Shown here: one piece after another, positions 61,010-64,000 of the stretch
Numbering within the stretch: position 1 is the first letter of the stretch
Layout of the letters: each line of letters starts with the position of its first letter
Source: Rhizophagus irregularis
Taxonomy: Eukaryota > Glomeromycota > Glomeromycetes > Glomerales > Glomeraceae
NCBI RefSeq assembly: GCF_026210795.1
Contig: NC_089456.1
Coordinates: forward strand, 374,501 to 438,500
DNA length: 64,000 bases
Direction of reading: 5' to 3'
Program-made: the position numbers and the translations under genes
The notes under the pieces: model-generated
Seen by the model: only the letters and a program-made list of their open reading frames with translations
What the model was told of the DNA's origin: nothing
Database searches by the model: none

Positions 61010-64000
61010 GATGATAAAGTAGTAGTATTATTACTACTACATTTTATAACTTCCAATATTAAATTTAACCAATCTTCTTGTTCTTTTTCTAAATCTCTTG
61101 TTGGATAATCAATTTTATATTTCAATATTTTATTCTAAATAGATAATAATAGAAAAAATAATTAATGTTTAAATTCAAAAAAAAAAATTTTCTCTTTTGT
61201 AAACTTACCAACTGATGTCTCAAGTATTTTAATATAGTAGAAGTTTTACCGGGACATTGTAATACAATCCATTTATCAATAATTACCATTTTATGTTCAT
61301 GCTATTAAAAAAAAGTATTAAAAAATTTATATTATTACTAGATAATAATTATTAAAACCTACCTTTATCTCTATATCTCTTCCAAATAAAACCAAATTTA
61401 CAACATCAACTTTACTAACGTCTCTAACATATAATTTGGTAGTTTGTATTAAAGTATTATAAATAAACCAGTTCCTTTCTTTGGCTTGGCTTTTCAAATC
61501 GTGTTTAAATACAATTGAAGATGGATGAATAAAAACATTTTTTGGATTAACCTTTATTATTCCACTACTACCGCTGGTTAAAATTCCACTATCCATCACA
61601 GTAAAATATTGATTTTTTAAAGGTTCTTGATAAATAATTTTTGGATATAACCCTGCTAAAATCGTTGCGTTAATTATAGCATATGAATTACTATTTTGAT
61701 TATAGTATGATGGAATAGCACAAAGTAATCGAGATTTTTGAAATCTATATCTAAAATTAAAGAAAAATATTAAATATGTTTTTAATATGTAAATTACCAA
61801 TTTTATCTTACCTGCTTAAATAATTTTTACTTGACTCATCAATTTTAACAAATCCAATATTAACCAATAATTCTAAAAATTGCTTTTTAATATCTTCAAT
61901 CATTAGTAAATTTTGTAAACTTAAAAAATTGTTTACGCAAAATCTTCTCACAGTCTCCCATCCTTTACCTCCTTTATTTATAACTTCTTTTTCATACAAC
62001 TCTTTCCATAAAATATATCCTTTATACATTGTTAATAAATCTGATTCGCCTTCTTTAAATTTATTTTTGATAACAATTTCAGCTTCAGATTCACTACCAA
62101 ATGGTATTAAAAATGGTGATTTATAATTAAGTATTGCAGATATTGTTAATATTGGATCAAGGCATTTAAATATTGATCCAAATAATATCATTTTTCCAAG
62201 ATGTACATCTACTGGTATATGTGATAAATGTATTCCTAATGGTGTTAATTCTTCTTCTGCTGTTATTGCTTGAACCTATAAAAGAAAAAGAAGTTTAATA
62301 TTTTTAAATTTTTCAAAAAAAAAGATAAAATTAACCGAATACCTCTTGTAACGTAATTATAGCATTTTTAATAGATTGAGATAATGGAACATCCAATGCC
62401 ATACTTAATACTTGCTCAATATTACCTAATTCGCAAATTTTAATTTTAAGACACAATTCTTGTAATGGTAATCTTAAAATTTCTGGCAATTCATGTTCAT
62501 GCATCTGTATATGATAGATTATTAAATTAAACTCCTTTATTAAAAATATTTAAAACATAAGAAATTACCTCACGTTCATATTTCCATTTTGTAAATAAAT
62601 GAAAACAAATTCCTTCTCTTATTCTTCCAGCTCTTCCTTTCCTTTGTTTAGCATTAGCTTTTGATATAAACATTTCTTGTAAATTTGTAATTTTCTTTCT
62701 TTCATTATATCTAATAAAAAATTAGGTATAATAAATAATTACTTAATATAAATAATCCATCTTCTTAATTTTAAATCTTACCTTATCTGATTAACTTTTC
62801 CTGTATCAACAACAATAGTAACATCGGGTATTGTAATTCCAGTTTCTGCTATATTAGTTGCCAAAACAATTTTTCTAACACCTTTTGGTGGTATATCAAA
62901 TACTAAGTTTTGATCTTCTGAACTTATAGTACTATGTAAAGGATATACTAGGAATTTTGTTGTATCACTAAAATTAATATCTGATAAAATTTGATCATTT
63001 AATCTTCTTATTTCTGCCATTCCAGGTAAGAATATCAATATAGCTCCATCTTCGGGTATATTATTTTTTTGTTTTGCTACAGGATTATTACAAATGTAAT
63101 TCAAAAGAGATATTATGAGATCATAATTTATACATGTTTCATCAATACGTGATAAAGCTAACTGAGTTTTCTTAGAATATTGTTCAAGATATTCTTGAGG
63201 AATATTTAAATCATATGAACTGTCTATATCCTCCTCATACTGTAATCTAATATTATGTGATGTTTGTCCTTTTCCTGTTATTGTAATCGTTCCTTCATCT
63301 ATTGCGCAATACATTAAAAAAGACAAAACGAAATTAATAAAAAAGTAATTTAAGATTAAAAAATCTAACACCCTACCTCTAATTTGCCTGTGAACCTTCC
63401 TTGCAAATTCATCATCTGCTTCAATCATATAATCTATTATAATAAAAATAAAGATTAAATCTAAATCTTTAATATGAAAATTAGCATAATTTACAAACCA
63501 ATTTACCTGTTTCTTCAATAACATCTTCAAGAAATTTAACTTCGACGGGGAAAATTTTACCAGGTATTTCAATTATAGGACAATGGTCAAAATATCGAGA
63601 AATTTTTGATGCTTCAATTGTTGCACTCATTAATATAACTCTTTTTTTTTAACAAAAAAAATTAATATAAAATATTAGTGTATTCAATTATTAACAATAT
63701 TGATAAATATAACTTACTTTAAATCACTCCTCCTTTCAAATATTTTCTTCAAAATAATCATCAGAAAATCCGATTCCAAACTTCTTTCATGTACTTCATC
63801 AATAATCACATGACTAACATCCTTTAATAATTTATCACTCTCTAATCTTCTCAATAATATACCCTAAAACAAACAAATAAATAAATAAAAGTGATCGAAT
63901 AATATATACATACGGCATACACGAATCAAAATTTTACTAACATAAGTACAAAATGTTAAAATATTTCCTCTAGCAACTTTTGACTCCAATCTAATTTGAT
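61010..64000 (-). CDS. DExH-box RNA helicase, DHX29-like (5' end beyond the window)
   Basis: DHX29 relatives (yeast YLR419W) bind the small ribosomal subunit and aid scanning on structured leaders. Twelve minus-strand exons are visible: 64000-63942 (partial), 63863-63718, 63640-63507, 63433-63377, 63298-62782, 62710-62569, 62504-62343, 62275-61812, 61750-61363, 61301-61209, 61134-61010. The chain also uses very short introns. Motifs in order: [23 protein letters not shown] (DEVH box), [52 protein letters not shown], then [58 protein letters not shown] and the OB-fold end. Walker A lies outside the window. The C-terminal layout matches DHX29 better than DHX57 or DHX36. Eleven exon segments are listed; the one at 64000 is incomplete. 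Confidence 0.88.

Overview
The window is nuclear DNA of a eukaryote with a strongly AT-rich, intron-dense genome. Exons carry small GT-AG introns of roughly 50-110 bases, genes lie on both strands, and transposon debris is abundant. The C-x2-C-headed protein kinase with HKDFHSGN and DLG motifs, the degenerate hAT transposase and the overall base composition look most like an arbuscular mycorrhizal fungus (Glomeromycotina, Rhizophagus-like). That assignment is an inference from gene style; no taxonomic marker gene is present.

Positions 1-17,800 hold no gene I can support. They are a nest of short non-autonomous elements: two copies of a ~930-bp element in inverted orientation, several pogo/Tigger-type elements with CAGTCAAAC-like ends and TA duplications, foldback elements built of repeated palindromes, tandem satellites, and a decayed hAT (DUF659-type) transposase that is itself interrupted by nested elements. 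Two tandem arrays (118-505 and 10,895-11,420) are made of units that each look like a small exon plus a complete spliceosomal intron.

Positions 17,800-64,000 are gene-bearing. In order: MPP10 (minus, U3 processome); an unrecognised 690-residue low-complexity protein (minus); a small DUF3245-like protein (minus); PSO2/SNM1 crosslink-repair nuclease (plus); a small zinc-ribbon-like ORF (minus); an intron-containing tRNA-Thr(AGT) (plus); a kinase with a predicted C-terminal membrane tail (plus); a TBF1/TRF-like telobox Myb protein (minus); VMS1/ANKZF1, which needs a -1 frame change in a poly-A tract to reach its Cdc48-binding motif (minus); CSM3/TIPIN (minus), divergent from PRP16/DHX38 (plus, 24 exons); a mitochondrial-type rhodanese (minus); a C2H2 zinc-finger gene with a defective-looking last splice acceptor (minus); and the 3' part of a DHX29-like DExH helicase running off the right edge (minus).

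The genes are mostly housekeeping: rRNA processing, splicing, translation and ribosome quality control, DNA repair and fork protection, telomere binding. There is no operon-like logic, but several DNA-metabolism genes (PSO2, TBF1-like, CSM3) carry an ACGCGT word upstream, as MBF-regulated genes do in other fungi. Exon boundaries were worked out by hand from splice signals, reading phase and family similarity; no alignment or database search was possible.
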